DNA from: GCA-003244245 sp036266995
Lineage (GTDB): Bacteria > Actinomycetota > Actinomycetes > Mycobacteriales > Pseudonocardiaceae
Length of the DNA stretch: 64,000 bases
Direction: 5' to 3'
Assembly: GCA_036266995.1 (NCBI GenBank)
Contig: DATAWX010000013.1
Location: forward strand, 1 to 64,000
Both the position numbers and the translations under genes were made by a program. A model generated the notes under the pieces. It worked only from the letters and a program-made list of their open reading frames with translations, was not told where the DNA came from and did no database searches. This document shows positions 1 through 7,793 of the stretch, in pieces; position 1 is the stretch's first letter; the number at the start of each line of letters is the position of its first letter.

Positions 1-1
1 C

Positions 2-232
2 TTCCCGGTGGGCGGGGATGTGCGGCGCGCGCTAGGCATGGTGTCCAGCTTCGCCGAGCTGGACGACGCGCTGGCCCGGCTGGATCCCGATGCCCCGTTC
101 CCACCCGACGCGGACGGCCCCCGGGGGCGCCAGGGCTCACCCGGCCGGGTGGTACTACCTCATGGCTGGCTGGATGACCCGATGGATCTCGCAGTCCCGG
201 CAGGCGCCGAACTCCCCCATTCCGGCGGCTGA
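2..232 (+). CDS. 3' end of an unidentified protein (truncated by window edge)
   Basis: The frame is open from the left edge to a TGA at 230-232, so only the C-terminal 76 residues or so are visible. They begin with an acidic, Asp/Leu-rich helix-like stretch (SSFAELDDALARLDPDA), followed by a Pro/Gly-rich tail. I do not recognise the family. In mycobacteria a LytR-CpsA-Psr protein lies beyond phoU, but nothing in this fragment proves that identity. The coding frame could also be a spurious extension. Confidence 0.35.
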   Translation, partial: FPVGGDVRRALGMVSSFAELDDALARLDPDAPFPPDADGPRGRQGSPGRVVLPHGWLDDPMDLAVPAGAELPHSGG

Positions 233-326
233 GCAGGGCCGGTGGCGCGGCGCCGCCGGACGCGGGTTCACCTCCGGTTCACCTGACCGCCGAGACTTCG
301 GCGGCGTCGCCCCGTACCCTCGGGCA

Positions 327-974
327 ATGCGGGAGACCTTCCATGCCGAGCTGAACGGCCTGACCGAAGACCTGGCCAGAGCCGCACGGCTGGCCGGCCA
401 GATGATGACCAACGCCTCATCCGCGCTGAGCCAAGCCGACCTGGGCCTCGCCGAGCTGGTCATCTCCGGTGAAGGCGAGATGATGGCGCTGTGCGACGAC
501 ATGGACCAGCGCTGCATCAAGCTGCTCGTCCTGCAGGCGCCGGTGGCCACCGACCTGCGAATGGTGGTCGCGGCCATGCACGCGGTGGCCGACGTTGAGC
601 GGATGGGCAACCTGGCGCAGCACGTCGCCAAGATCGCACGGATGAAGCACCCGACGGTGCCGATCCCCGACGAGGTCCGGCCGGTGTTCGCCCGGATGGG
701 CGTGCTCGCCACCAGCCTGGCTCAGGACGCCGCGAAGGCGATCGAGAGCCAGGACCCGCTGTCGGCCCACCGGCTCGCAGAAGCCGACGACGAGGTGGAC
801 GCGTTGCGCCGGCGTATCTTCCAGATCCTGTTCTCCGAGGGCTGGTCGCACGGGGTGGAACCGGCCGTGGACGCCGCGTTGATCGGCCGCTACTACGAGC
901 GCTTCGCCGACCATGCCGTCGCGATCGCCAAGCAGGTCAGCTTCCTCGTCACCGGCCTGCCCTACGAGCGCTGA
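327..974 (+). CDS. phoU: Phosphate signaling protein PhoU
   Basis: The 215-residue product has the two-repeat, six-helix PhoU architecture. Each half carries a metal-binding helix rich in acidic residues: DMDQRCIKLLVLQAPVATDLR in the first and DEVDALRRRIFQ with YYERFADHAVAIAKQV in the second. PhoU proteins link the Pst phosphate transporter to PhoR/PhoP signaling and repress the regulon when phosphate is ample. The ATG at 327 begins a normal PhoU N-terminus (MRETFHAELNGL). The frame is open much further upstream, but that part is unlike the family. It is convergent with mshD and shares a palindromic terminator with it. No pst genes are visible in the window. Confidence 0.93.
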   Translation: MRETFHAELNGLTEDLARAARLAGQMMTNASSALSQADLGLAELVISGEGEMMALCDDMDQRCIKLLVLQAPVATDLRMVVAAMHAVADVERMGNLAQHVAKIARMKHPTVPIPDEVRPVFARMGVLATSLAQDAAKAIESQDPLSAHRLAEADDEVDALRRRIFQILFSEGWSHGVEPAVDAALIGRYYERFADHAVAIAKQVSFLVTGLPYER

Positions 975-1020
975 CTCGTGAGTGGGAAACAGTGTTATAA
1001 CACTGTTTCCCACTCACGAG
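975..1020. terminator. Perfect 46-bp palindrome, shared bidirectional terminator
   Basis: Two 23-bp arms (starting CTCGTGAGTGGGAAACAG) are exact reverse complements with no spacer. The element lies directly after the phoU stop and reaches into the last codons of the convergent mshD gene (stop at 1014-1016). It has no U-tract, as is usual in high-GC actinobacteria. Position and symmetry suggest termination in both directions. Confidence 0.8.
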
Positions 1021-1907
1021 TCGCGAAGCGACAAAAACTCCACGTCGGTGTGGTGGGGGGTGAAGCCGAGCTTGTGGTAGGTGTGCAGGGCAGCGGTGTT
1101 GTCGGACTCCACGTAGAGCATCGCCTCACGCACCCCTCGGTCGCGCAGATGCGCAAGCCCGGCCACGGTCAGCGCGCCACCCAGTCCGGTGGCCTGGGCA
1201 TCGGGGTCCACCGCGAGCACGTAGATCTCACCGAGGCCGTCGGGGTGCACCTTGGTCCAGTGGAAGCCGAGCAGGCGGCCGGTCTGGTCCACCGCCAGCA
1301 GGAATCCCTTCGGGTCGAACCACGGCTGTGCCTCGCGCACCACGAGCTCGCCGATATCCCACCCTTGCTGCTCGGGATGCCAGGCGAAGGCACGATTGTT
1401 CACCCGCACGACCGCCGCCTCGTCCTCGCCAGGCACGAAGGCGCGCAGCGCCACCCCGGCAGCCGGCGCTCGGCGCGGGATCGGATCGGCCAGCCCGCGA
1501 CGTAACTGAAACAGTTCCCGCCGACGGGCCAGCCCGGCTCGCTGTGCCAACCGCAGCGCCGCTGGGTGCTCACCATGCGCCCACACCCACAGCGGCCCGT
1601 GCACCCGATCGAGCAGCGCGGCGAGCAGTACACCACCCACCCCGCGGCGTCGGTGCTCGGGATGCACCGCGAACTCGGCGGTGCGACGCTCGACGCGTTC
1701 GTCCAGGCTCGCATAGCCGGTCAGGGTGCCGGCATCGTCGTGGGTCAACAGGTGTGCAAAGCCCGAACCAGGATGGTGCAGCCGCAGCACCGCAGCCTCG
1801 GAGATGGGCTCCACGCCATCCGTGGCTGCGGCGGCGGCCAGCAGGCTCACCACAGCGGCGGTCTGCCCGTCGGAGAGCTGATCGAGCCACGTCAGCGTCA
1901 GGGTCAA
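1014..1907 (-). CDS. mshD: Mycothiol synthase (acetyl-CoA:Cys-GlcN-Ins acetyltransferase)
   Basis: This enzyme transfers acetate from acetyl-CoA to the cysteine amine of Cys-GlcN-Ins, the last step of mycothiol synthesis. The 297 residues form two GNAT domains. The N-terminal one has an acetyl-CoA loop HPEHRRRGVGGVLL near residue 82. The C-terminal catalytic one has the conserved EIYVLAVDPDAQATGLGGAL followed by LYVESDNTAALHTYHKLGF. Length matches MshD. Its start overlaps the stop of the upstream GlnR-like regulator (ATGA), so the two are probably co-transcribed and translationally coupled. Mycothiol is specific to actinobacteria. Confidence 0.95.
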   Translation of the reverse strand: MTLTLTWLDQLSDGQTAAVVSLLAAAAATDGVEPISEAAVLRLHHPGSGFAHLLTHDDAGTLTGYASLDERVERRTAEFAVHPEHRRRGVGGVLLAALLDRVHGPLWVWAHGEHPAALRLAQRAGLARRRELFQLRRGLADPIPRRAPAAGVALRAFVPGEDEAAVVRVNNRAFAWHPEQQGWDIGELVVREAQPWFDPKGFLLAVDQTGRLLGFHWTKVHPDGLGEIYVLAVDPDAQATGLGGALTVAGLAHLRDRGVREAMLYVESDNTAALHTYHKLGFTPHHTDVEFLSLRDS

Positions 1908-2698
1908 CTCCGCTGCACCGAGAATGACTGCGCCTGTTGCCGGCCGGCCCGATCTGGATCGCTGTCCACCGCCTCGGCGTCATGCTCGGCGGCACGCTCG
2001 TGTTCAGCTCGCTCCCGGGAACTCATGTTGCGGACCGGGCGGACGAACTTGTAGCCGACGTTGCGCACCGTGCCGATGAGCTGCTCGTGTTCCGGACCGA
2101 GTTTGGCCCGCAGCCGCCGCACGTGGACGTCGACCGTGCGGGTGCCGCCGAAGAAGTCATAACCCCACACCTCCTGCAGCAACTGCGCCCGGGTGAACAC
2201 CCTGCCGGCATGCTGCGCGAGGTACTTCAGCAGCTCGAACTCCTTGTAGGTGAGGTCCAGCGGGCGACCGCGCAGCCGGGCGGTATAGGTGGCCTCGTCG
2301 ATCACCAGCTCACCGAGCACCAGCGAGCTGCCGCCACCCACAACGGATTCGGTGGCCCGCCGAGCCACCAGCAGCCGCAGCCGGGCGTCGACCTCAGCGG
2401 GGCCGGCGGTGGGGAGCAGGATCTCGTCCGATCCCCAGTCCGCGGACAGCGCCACCAGGCCACCCTCGCTGATGATGACCACTACCGGCACATCCAGCCC
2501 GGTGGATCCCAGCAACCGGCACAGGCTGCGCGAACCTGCGAGGTCCGTGCGGGCATCGACTAGCACCGCGTCGTAAGGACCGGCGTCGAGCAGGGCGGCG
2601 ACCTCCGGGGCCGCCGACCGCACGCCGTGCCCCAACAAACACAGCGCGGGCAGCATCGAGGGCGGGTCAGGATCCGCGGTGAGCAACAGAAGCTCCAT
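1904..2698 (-). CDS. GlnR-like orphan response regulator (OmpR-type winged helix)
   Basis: The 264 residues comprise a receiver-like domain (residues 1-110) and an OmpR/PhoB winged-helix DNA-binding domain (about 125-225: LTYKEFELLKYLAQHAGRVFTR, then RTVDVHVRRLRAKLGPE and GTVRNVGYKF). The receiver domain is atypical. It starts MELLLLTADPDPPSM without the usual acidic cluster, and no histidine kinase gene lies nearby. That is characteristic of the GlnR family, which controls nitrogen genes. It closely precedes mshD with a 4-base overlap, as in mycobacteria. A basic and acidic tail of about 35 residues follows the winged helix. Confidence 0.85.
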   Translation of the reverse strand: MELLLLTADPDPPSMLPALCLLGHGVRSAAPEVAALLDAGPYDAVLVDARTDLAGSRSLCRLLGSTGLDVPVVVIISEGGLVALSADWGSDEILLPTAGPAEVDARLRLLVARRATESVVGGGSSLVLGELVIDEATYTARLRGRPLDLTYKEFELLKYLAQHAGRVFTRAQLLQEVWGYDFFGGTRTVDVHVRRLRAKLGPEHEQLIGTVRNVGYKFVRPVRNMSSRERAEHERAAEHDAEAVDSDPDRAGRQQAQSFSVQRS

Positions 2699-2875
2699 GC
2701 CCGCTCCGTCCTACCGTTGGAGGCCAGCGGTGTCACTAGCCCGGTGTCACCAGCCGGTCAGGCCCCATGGGCTGAAGGCCACGGTGGGCCGCGACCCACC
2801 GCCCGTTCTGCGGAGAATACCGTGCCGGTCGCAGGGACCATACGAAATAGCCAGAATCAGAAATGGTAGGGCTGC

Positions 2876-3745
2876 GTGCGAAAGTTGATCATCGCGGTGC
2901 TGGTCATCGTGGTACTGGCCGTAGCGGCCGATTTCGGCGCTGCCGCAGCCGCCGAGTACACAGTGGCCAAACAGATGCGCCAACAACTCGGACTGGCCAG
3001 CGACCCCTCCGTGCGGATCAACGGCTTCCCGTTCCTGACCCAGGCCGTAGCCGGCCATTACATCGCCATCGACATACAGGCATCCGGGGTGTCCGCGGAC
3101 CCGCTGCACGACCTCGACGTGGAGGCGACGCTGCACGACGTCGATGCGCCACTGGCCGAGGTGACCTCCGGCGACCTGCATTCGGTGCGGGCGGCGAAGG
3201 TCGACGGTCAGGTCCGGATCAAGGACACCGACCTCGGCCGGGCCATCGGGATCGAAGATCTGCGGATCCAGCAACCCTCTGACCAGGAGATCAAAGAACT
3301 ACTCCCGCCGGGTACGCCCACCAGCGATTCTCCCCGGGGCAACCGTGCGCCGGTCAAGATGGTGGCGACCACCGACCTCGCCGGCCAGCGCACCGAGATC
3401 GTCGCGCTCGGCGTGATCGAACTCACCAAGGGCTTGGTGCGCGTCACCACCAGCGATGTGCGGCTGGCCGGTGACGGTGTGGGTGCGGTGGGCCTGCCGC
3501 GGGCGGTGCGCCAGACGCTGCTCAGCACTCTGAGCACCGACGTAAAGACCGGCAGCCTGCCGTTCGCCGTCACTCCCACCAGGATCTGGGTGGAGACCGG
3601 CTCGATCGTCGTGGAAGGCACCGCGAACAACGTCTCACTACGCAAAGCCGGCGTCGCCGTCGGCGACCCGCATTCAGCGGGACCACTCGGGGTCGGTCCG
3701 GGCGGTGGAATCCGTCCCGCGGACGTGGAGTCTCGGGTAGGCTGA
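2876..3745 (+). CDS. lmeA: LmeA-like phospholipid-binding protein (DUF2993)
   Basis: The 289-residue product begins with a signal or anchor segment (KLIIAVLVIVVLAVAADFGAA), followed by a DUF2993 domain (VRINGFPFLTQAVAGHY near residue 45). The mycobacterial homologue LmeA is a periplasmic lipid-binding protein needed for mature lipomannan. The GTG start at 2876 directly precedes the hydrophobic segment. Its 3' end carries a 14-base match (3668-3681) to the hairpin repeat at 14618, encoding DPHSAG. A short leader ORF for the sulfur operon starts 5 bases after the stop. Confidence 0.82.
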   Translation: MRKLIIAVLVIVVLAVAADFGAAAAAEYTVAKQMRQQLGLASDPSVRINGFPFLTQAVAGHYIAIDIQASGVSADPLHDLDVEATLHDVDAPLAEVTSGDLHSVRAAKVDGQVRIKDTDLGRAIGIEDLRIQQPSDQEIKELLPPGTPTSDSPRGNRAPVKMVATTDLAGQRTEIVALGVIELTKGLVRVTTSDVRLAGDGVGAVGLPRAVRQTLLSTLSTDVKTGSLPFAVTPTRIWVETGSIVVEGTANNVSLRKAGVAVGDPHSAGPLGVGPGGGIRPADVESRVG

Positions 3746-3750
3746 AGTTC

Positions 3751-3825
3751 GTGCATTTGCTGCTCACCAAGCGCCGGGCGGTCGATTTCTGCCGGCTGCG
3801 CAGCAGCCTCTGTCCGAGGACCTGA
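3751..3825 (+). CDS. Cysteine-type regulatory leader peptide of sulfurtransferase operon
   Basis: A 24-codon ORF starts with GTG and contains LTKRRAVDFCRLRSSLCP. It matches the recurrent actinobacterial leader-peptide pattern (L-T-x-R-R-x-V-D-x-C-R...C) found upstream of sulfur assimilation genes, where ribosome behaviour at Cys codons is thought to set downstream expression. Two TGC/TGT Cys codons lie in the last ten codons. About 120 non-coding bases separate it from the sulfurtransferase start. Regulation is inferred from family and position. Confidence 0.75.
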   Translation: MHLLLTKRRAVDFCRLRSSLCPRT

Positions 3826-3944
3826 CCGGGCGGTGATCTGCACCACATCCGGCTGCTGGCGCCTGCGCGCAGCCGAGGAGCACCCCCGGGCAACCCCAGA
3901 CAATCCATTGTTTAGAGCCAACTTCGAGAATGAGGAGCTGTCGC

Positions 3945-4784
3945 ATGAGCCGCGAAAACGTCCTGGTCACGCCCGACTGGGCAGAACAGAACCTGGACAC
4001 CAAGGGCATTGTCTTCGTCGAGGTCGACGAGGACACCACCGCCTACGACGCAGGGCACATCCCCGGAGCCGTGAAGATCAACTGGAAGACCGAGCTGCAG
4101 GACCCGGTGATCCGTGACTTCGTGGATAAGGGCGCCTTCGAGAAATTGCTGTCGGACAAGGGCATCAGCAACGACGACACCGTGGTGCTCTACGGCGGAA
4201 ACAACAACTGGTTCGCCGCCTACGCCTACTGGTACTTCAAGCTCTACGGGCACCGCGACGTCAAGCTGCTCGACGGCGGGCGCAAGAAGTGGGAGCTCGA
4301 TGGCCGCACCCTGACCACCGACGAGGTGAACCGGCCGGCCACCAGCTACACCGCCCAGGAACAGGACCTGACGATCCGGGCGTTCCGCCAGGAGGCGGTC
4401 GATGCGATCAACAACAAGAACCTGGTCGACGTCCGCTCGCCCGACGAGTTCTCCGGCAAGATCATGGCGCCGGCGCACCTGCCGCAAGAGCAGGCGCAGC
4501 GTCCGGGACACATTCCCACCGCGCTGAACGTGCCGTGGTCCAAGGCAGCCAACGAGGACGGCACCTTCAAGTCCGACGACGACCTGCGGGCGCTGTACGG
4601 GGCGGCGGGGCTCGACGAGAGCAAGTCGACCATCGCCTACTGCCGGATCGGTGAGCGCTCCAGCCACACCTGGTTCGTGCTGCACGAGCTGCTGGGATAC
4701 TCCGACGTCAAGAACTACGACGGTTCCTGGACCGAGTACGGCTCGCTGGTCGGCGCACCGATCGAGCTCGGCAGCAAGGCCTGA
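3945..4784 (+). CDS. cysA2: Thiosulfate/3-mercaptopyruvate sulfurtransferase (tandem rhodanese)
   Basis: The 279-residue product has two rhodanese domains: an inactive N-terminal one (VDEDTTAYDAGHIPGAVKINW) and a catalytic C-terminal one. The active-site loop is CRIGERSS at about residue 231, and its Cys carries the persulfide during sulfane-sulfur transfer. The start at 3945 has a GAGGAG ribosome site 8 bases upstream. The frame is open 15 bases further, but MSREN matches the family. It sits behind a cysteine-type leader peptide and is followed 5 bases later by the DUF1416 gene, an arrangement seen in mycobacteria (cysA2-sseC2). Confidence 0.93.
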   Translation: MSRENVLVTPDWAEQNLDTKGIVFVEVDEDTTAYDAGHIPGAVKINWKTELQDPVIRDFVDKGAFEKLLSDKGISNDDTVVLYGGNNNWFAAYAYWYFKLYGHRDVKLLDGGRKKWELDGRTLTTDEVNRPATSYTAQEQDLTIRAFRQEAVDAINNKNLVDVRSPDEFSGKIMAPAHLPQEQAQRPGHIPTALNVPWSKAANEDGTFKSDDDLRALYGAAGLDESKSTIAYCRIGERSSHTWFVLHELLGYSDVKNYDGSWTEYGSLVGAPIELGSKA

Positions 4785-4789
4785 TCGCC

Positions 4790-5086
4790 GTGTGCGGAGC
4801 ACCGGAACAGACCCAGGAGTTGCCACCGGGAACGGATCTGAGCAAGCACACCGTGCTGACAGGCACGGTGCGGACAGCAGGGCAACCCGTCGGAGGGGCT
4901 TTCGTGCGATTGCTCGACGGCACCGGGGAGTTCACCGCCGAGGTGGTGACCTCGGCCTCTGGGCAGTTCCGGTTCTTCGCCGCACCGGGTGACTGGACCA
5001 TCCGAGCGCTGCACCAATCCGGCACCGGCGAAGCATCCGTGACCGCCGACGGCCCCGGCCTGTTCACCGTCGACCTCACCGTCTAA
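4790..5086 (+). CDS. sseC2: SseC-like DUF1416 protein
   Basis: This 98-residue protein starts with GTG and an MCGAPEQ N-terminus typical of DUF1416. A carboxypeptidase-regulatory-like beta-sandwich follows (GTVRTAGQPVGGAFVRLLDGTGEFTAEVVTSASGQFRFFAAPG). Its consistent pairing with rhodanese sulfurtransferases suggests a role in sulfur metabolism, but no activity has been established to my knowledge. It lies 5 bases after the sulfurtransferase stop, so the two form an operon. It is convergent with a TetR gene across a nested hairpin region. Confidence 0.88.
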   Translation: MCGAPEQTQELPPGTDLSKHTVLTGTVRTAGQPVGGAFVRLLDGTGEFTAEVVTSASGQFRFFAAPGDWTIRALHQSGTGEASVTADGPGLFTVDLTV

Positions 5087-5090
5087 CCCC

Positions 5091-5232
5091 GGTTGGTGGC
5101 TCTTCAAGGACCACCAACCCCGGTTCGGACTATCTCAAACGGCAGCCAACCCTCGCCAGCTCGCTGGCGAGGGTTGGCTGCCGTTATGACCAACTTTCCG
5201 TGGGCTTGGTGGTCCTTGAAGAGCCACCAACC
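5091..5232. repeat. Nested hairpins between convergent genes
   Basis: Three stem-loops are arranged symmetrically. The first (5091-5119, stem GGTTGGTGG/CCACCAACC) has an exact inverted copy of its first 27 bases at 5206-5232. Between them lies a 23-bp perfect stem with a 2-base loop (5138-5160 with 5163-5185). The right part lies inside the 3' end of the TetR gene and encodes its GGSSRTTK tail. It can act as a bidirectional terminator. The three-part design also looks like a small mobile or duplicated element. Confidence 0.75.
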
Positions 5233-5813
5233 GGTTCGGTGGCGAGGGCGGCGGGCAGGGCGATTTCCAGGGCGGCCATCAGGGCGTCGGGGGTGGGGGC
5301 CCGCTCGGGGTCTAGCAGCCACTGGACCTGCAGGCCGTCGTAGACCGCGATGAGAAACGAGGCGACCTGCCGCGCGGTGGCGTCGGAAAGACCGTCGACC
5401 GAGGCGCGCATCATGTCGGCCACGGTGGTGCGCAACCGCTCGTAGCACTCGGCGAGTTGAGCCCGCAACTCCGGCACCCGTTCCGCCTGGGCCAGCGCCT
5501 CGACGTAGGCCACCATCAGTGGTCGGTACTGATCGAAGGTACTCACCAGGGCCACCCAGGAGGCCCGCACCCGCTGCAACGGAGTAGCGCTGGGATCGGC
5601 GAACACGATCCGGGTGATCTGCTCGATGTACTCGTCGAAGCACTGCTGCATCGCGCCGTTGAGCAACGCCTCTTTGGACCCGAAGTGATAGCCGATGGAG
5701 GCGAGATTGGTGCCCGAGGCGGCCACCAGATCCCGGGCCGTGGTGCGCGCGTAGCCCCGTTCCAGCAGGCAGCGCCGAGCGCCGTCAAGCAGCGCCTCCC
5801 GGTGTCCCATCAT
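5184..5813 (-). CDS. TetR-family transcriptional regulator
   Basis: The helix-turn-helix lies near the N-terminus (ERGYARTTARDLVAASGTN, then IGYHFGSKEALL), followed by a ligand-binding helical domain to about 210 residues. The ATG at 5813 (MMGHREALLDGAR) gives the usual spacing before helix 1. A TTG at 5837 would add eight residues. It is divergent from a cytochrome P450 only about 45 bases away, so it probably controls that gene. Its last residues are encoded by an inverted repeat, suggesting the 3' end was rewritten by insertion of the hairpin element. Confidence 0.87.
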   Translation of the reverse strand: MMGHREALLDGARRCLLERGYARTTARDLVAASGTNLASIGYHFGSKEALLNGAMQQCFDEYIEQITRIVFADPSATPLQRVRASWVALVSTFDQYRPLMVAYVEALAQAERVPELRAQLAECYERLRTTVADMMRASVDGLSDATARQVASFLIAVYDGLQVQWLLDPERAPTPDALMAALEIALPAALATEPVGGSSRTTKPTESWS

Positions 5814-5858
5814 CCAGATACTACCGGCGCTAGACAAACGTATGTATATTCGCAGAGC

Positions 5859-7184
5859 ATGGTGAGCAAGCCGCCCCCTGGACCGCCGCTGCCGGCCCTA
5901 GTACAGGCGGCACTGATCTGGCTCGATCCAGTCCGGTACGTGGAGTTCTGTCATCGGCGTTACGGCACGCTGTTCACCACCCGGATACCAGGGATCGGCA
6001 CGCTCGTCTTCGTCACCGACCCGGATGACATCAAGTCGGTGATGCGGGGCGACCCGGCGGTCTTTCACGCTGGGGAAGCCGCCGCGCCGCTGAGCCAGGT
6101 CGTCGGGCCGAAGTCGATTCTCATGCTCGACGACGACAGGCACCGGCGCAGCCGCGGGATGATGCTTCCGGCGTTTCATGGTGACTCGGTGCGCAGGCAG
6201 GTCGCCGAGATGGTCGCTATTACCGTCGACGAGGTCGCGCGGTGGCCGGTGGGCGAGCAGTTCCCGCTGTTTCCCCGGATGCAGAAACTCACTCTCGAAG
6301 TCATCCTGCGCACCGTTATCGGGGTGCACGATGAGCACCGCCTCGCTGACCTGCGGGCGGCGTTGCCGCCCATGCTGGACATCGGTTCCCCGCTGGAACT
6401 GATCCCGCCGCCGCGGGTGCTGCTGCGCTTCGGTATATGGCGCCGCCGCGCGGAGCACCGGGCAGCGGCCCTGGCGCTGCTGACCGACGAGATCACCCAC
6501 TGCCGCGCCGATCCGCGGCTCGAGCAGCGGACCGACGCGCTGGCGATGCTGGTGCGTCGCATCGATACCGCCGGCGCCCCGATGGCCGACGACGAGCTCC
6601 TCGACCAACTCGTCACGCTGCTACTGGCCGGGCACGACACCACTGCCACCGCGCTGTCCTGGGCCTTCGAACGGCTGACCCGCCATCCCGCGCTGCTGCA
6701 CCGCACCGCGGCGGCCGCTGCTGACGGCGACGACGCGTGGCTGGACGCGGTGTGCCGGGAGAGCCTGCGGGTGCGGCCGGTGGTCTTTGAGTTCGGCCGC
6801 AAACTGACCGCGCCGGTGCAGCTGGCGGGGCACAGTATCCCGGCCGGCCACATCCTGGCCCCCAGCATCAACCTGGTGCACCACAGCAGCCGCCACTACC
6901 CGGACCCAGACGAGTTCCGGCCGCAGCGATTCCTCGCCCAGCGACCCGATCCGGCCGTGTGGCTACCCTTCGGCGGCGGGGTCCGTCGCTGCCTCGGCGC
7001 CACCTTCGCCCAGGTGGAGATGCGCACGGTGTTGCGGGAAGTCCTGCGCCGGGTCGAGCTGGCCACCACCACCGCGCCCGGCGAGCCGGTGCGGCCCCGG
7101 CACGTGACCATGGTGCCGCGCCGGGGCGCGATGGTGACCGTGCGTCGCCGCCTCACGCTCGCTGACCGCGTCGCGACTGGCTGA
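5859..7184 (+). CDS. Cytochrome P450
   Basis: The 441-residue product has the P450 landmarks in order: I-helix oxygen-activation motif AGHDTT (about residue 257), ExxR as ESLR in CRESLRVRP, and the heme loop FGGGVRRCLG with the proximal Cys at about residue 378. An N-terminal Pro-rich region (PPPGPPLPALVQ) and overall type recall mycobacterial CYP135/CYP138-like enzymes, which are soluble and use separate ferredoxin partners. No ferredoxin is adjacent. The ATG at 5859 is preferred, because the open frame upstream crosses the divergent TetR gene. Substrate unknown. Confidence 0.9.
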   Translation: MVSKPPPGPPLPALVQAALIWLDPVRYVEFCHRRYGTLFTTRIPGIGTLVFVTDPDDIKSVMRGDPAVFHAGEAAAPLSQVVGPKSILMLDDDRHRRSRGMMLPAFHGDSVRRQVAEMVAITVDEVARWPVGEQFPLFPRMQKLTLEVILRTVIGVHDEHRLADLRAALPPMLDIGSPLELIPPPRVLLRFGIWRRRAEHRAAALALLTDEITHCRADPRLEQRTDALAMLVRRIDTAGAPMADDELLDQLVTLLLAGHDTTATALSWAFERLTRHPALLHRTAAAAADGDDAWLDAVCRESLRVRPVVFEFGRKLTAPVQLAGHSIPAGHILAPSINLVHHSSRHYPDPDEFRPQRFLAQRPDPAVWLPFGGGVRRCLGATFAQVEMRTVLREVLRRVELATTTAPGEPVRPRHVTMVPRRGAMVTVRRRLTLADRVATG

Positions 7185-7332
7185 CCGCGCGCAGCCGCGT
7201 CCGACCACAACGCCGCAGCGAGCCGGCCGTCCCACAGTGACTGAACCCGCCAAGATGGCTCCTCAGCAGCGCCCTTGGGGGTTATGGCAGGCTGATCGCC
7301 ATAGCACGGACGGTGACTGTGGAGGGGACGCA

Positions 7333-7743
7333 ATGGGGCGTGTCGGAATTGCGATTGCTACGGGGGCAGTACTGATCAGCGTGCTCGGCGGCTGCGGGCA
7401 GGGGGCCGCTACGGCGCCCGGTTCCAGCCCGGCCGGCGCATCGGGGGCACCCGGACGGGCGCCGGCGCCGGCCGCGCCAACCGTCCACACGATCAGCGTC
7501 AAGGTCCATGGCGGGAAGGCCACCGGCAACATCGGCCCGGTGACGGTCCCGCTAGGGACCCCGGTGGTCATCTCGGTGAGCAGCGACGTGGCCGACGAGA
7601 TCCATGTGCACGGTTACGAGCGCACGGTCAAGGTTCCGGCGGCCAGCACCGCGTCGGTCGCCTTCACCGCGAACAAGCCGGGCACTTTCGACGTGGAACT
7701 GGAGAACTCCAAGCTGGCACTGCTGCAACTACAAGTGGGCTGA
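7333..7743 (+). CDS. Cupredoxin-like lipoprotein
   Basis: This 136-residue protein has a lipoprotein signal with lipobox LGGC (Cys at residue 21), followed by an Ala/Pro/Gly linker. A small beta domain comes next (TISVKVHGGKATGNIGPVTVPLGTPVVISVSSDVADEIHVHGYE...FTANKPGTFDVELENS), resembling the cupredoxin-like EfeO N-domain. Two His residues (HVHGYE) could bind metal, but the classical blue-copper Cys is absent. A GGAGGGG ribosome site precedes the ATG. It may be a periplasmic metal- or redox-related lipoprotein, and no partner is visible. Confidence 0.72.
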   Translation: MGRVGIAIATGAVLISVLGGCGQGAATAPGSSPAGASGAPGRAPAPAAPTVHTISVKVHGGKATGNIGPVTVPLGTPVVISVSSDVADEIHVHGYERTVKVPAASTASVAFTANKPGTFDVELENSKLALLQLQVG

Positions 7744-7793
7744 TGCCGCCGACACACAGCCGGTGATCAACCGGTGGGGCCTGCTGACCGCCT

